Shown in pieces: positions 63,479 through 64,000 of a stretch of 64,000 bases of DNA. A program made the translations under genes and the position numbers. The stretch covers positions 102,562-166,561 of the forward strand of contig NZ_CABPSL010000011.1 of assembly GCF_902459665.1 (NCBI RefSeq). Direction: 5' to 3'. The notes beneath the pieces are model-generated. The model had not been told where the DNA came from. It saw nothing but the letters and a program-made list of their open reading frames with translations, and did not search any database. The DNA comes from Pandoraea cepalis (GTDB lineage Bacteria; Pseudomonadota; Gammaproteobacteria; Burkholderiales; Burkholderiaceae). Numbering within the stretch: position 1 is the stretch's first letter; the number at the start of each line of letters is the position of its first letter.

Positions 63479-64000
63479 TCAGTAGAACAGCCGGTACGCG
63501 ATGCCGACCTGCGTCGTGGCAACACCGGTGCCGTTGGTGATGTCGTGCGAGTAATACACGCGAGCGTGATCGTTGCCGAGCACCGACCCCGCCATGCCCA
63601 AGTTGACCTGCGGCCCCCAGCCCTGCTGACTGTCATGAATGTAGCCCACGTCGAGATACGGCCGCCAGGCACGCCGGTAAGCGTTCTGATAGTCCTGTCC
63701 GAAGCCGGCCATGACACCGTACTGGGTCGTCGTGATCGGCATGAACTCCGAGGCCACCGGCGCGGTGCCGGTCGGCAGCAGCACGGCGAGCGACGGGATG
63801 GTGGCCGTGCCCGGCGTATAAATGCCGCGCTCGGCCACGAGCCTGACGTTCAGGTCGGGGTAGTCGATGCGCAGCTTGTACCCCAATTCGCCGCCGAAGC
63901 GCCAGCCACGTCCGAGGTACGCGCAGGGCAATCGCATCAAGAGACCTGCATTCCAAGCACTTGAGCCCGATAGTGTTCATCGAATCCGGCCTTGAGCCGC
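63479..64000 (-). CDS. pelB: Pel outer-membrane porin PelB, C-terminal part (cut by the window edge)
   Basis: The last about 150 residues look like the end of an outer-membrane beta-barrel: amphipathic strands such as GVMAGFGQDYQ, YLDVGYIHDSQQG and a C-terminal VGIAYRLFY ending in an aromatic residue. Position before pelC fits PelB, whose barrel exports Pel. The frame with this end carries a stop at 63977-63979. Another frame (RLKAGFDEHYRAQVLGMQVS) runs from the window edge to a TGA at 63937-63939, which overlaps ATG 63937 of the barrel frame. Either pelB has a frameshift here or a short separate gene starts at 63937. Confidence 0.65.

Noticed and set aside
1..64000. tRNA, rRNA, CRISPR arrays, insertion sequences or prophage genes
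   Set aside because: None seen: no tRNA-like cloverleaf, regular spacer-repeat pattern, transposase or integrase could be found by reading, though small RNAs cannot be excluded without a covariance search.

Overview
The window is GC-rich, densely packed proteobacterial chromosome with long, often overlapping operons and no RNA genes, insertion sequences or CRISPR arrays that I can see. The mix of catabolic operons (LysR/IclR/LacI/AraC/DeoR regulators, TRAP and ABC importers, sulfoacetate genes of the Cupriavidus type) plus a Pel polysaccharide locus points to Betaproteobacteria, Burkholderiales, most like Burkholderiaceae such as Pandoraea. That placement is inference from gene content, not from a search.

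Layout. 1-3.3 kb: aromatic-acid MFS importer, a 4,5-dihydroxyphthalate decarboxylase-like protein and a class II aldolase. 3.3-5.2 kb: SDR with divergent LysR. 5.2-12.8 kb: small secreted protein, AtoE-type fatty-acid transporter, ornithine-cyclodeaminase-like protein, and a 1153-residue molybdopterin oxidoreductase fused to its own flavin/NAD/[2Fe-2S] reductase, with a divergent LysR. 12.8-17.3 kb: four-carbon acid sugar (D-threonate type) operon of permease, DUF1537 kinase and PdxA2, with a divergent DeoR regulator and matching palindromes in the shared promoter. 17.3-19.7 kb: PhzF protein, a probable decayed downstream partner, and an AraC regulator.

19.7-28 kb: amine/GABA-type metabolism (bicupin, succinate-semialdehyde dehydrogenase, Lrp regulator, class III aminotransferase), GhrA, GNAT and a divergent aldehyde dehydrogenase. 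28.2-39.2 kb: HAD protein, PuuB-like oxidase, a peptide/opine-type ABC importer and a three-subunit FAD/[2Fe-2S] dehydrogenase ending in a short AraC regulator; five of the junctions are 4-nt ATGA overlaps. 39.3-44.9 kb: sulfoacetate-type cluster (sauU, sauT, sauS) with a divergent IclR regulator.

44.9-53.5 kb: the most unusual metabolic operon: SDR, TRAP transporter (DctP, fused DctQM), VOC protein, RuBisCO-like protein and a second DUF1537 kinase, with a divergent LacI regulator. It resembles acid-sugar (D-apionate type) catabolism but carries an SDR and a VOC protein as its candidate first enzymes. 53.6-64 kb: Pel exopolysaccharide genes in the order pelB (cut by the window edge), C, D, E, F, G, then a hydrolase-only PelA, glmS and galE, so that polymer synthesis, c-di-GMP control and precursor supply lie in one block.
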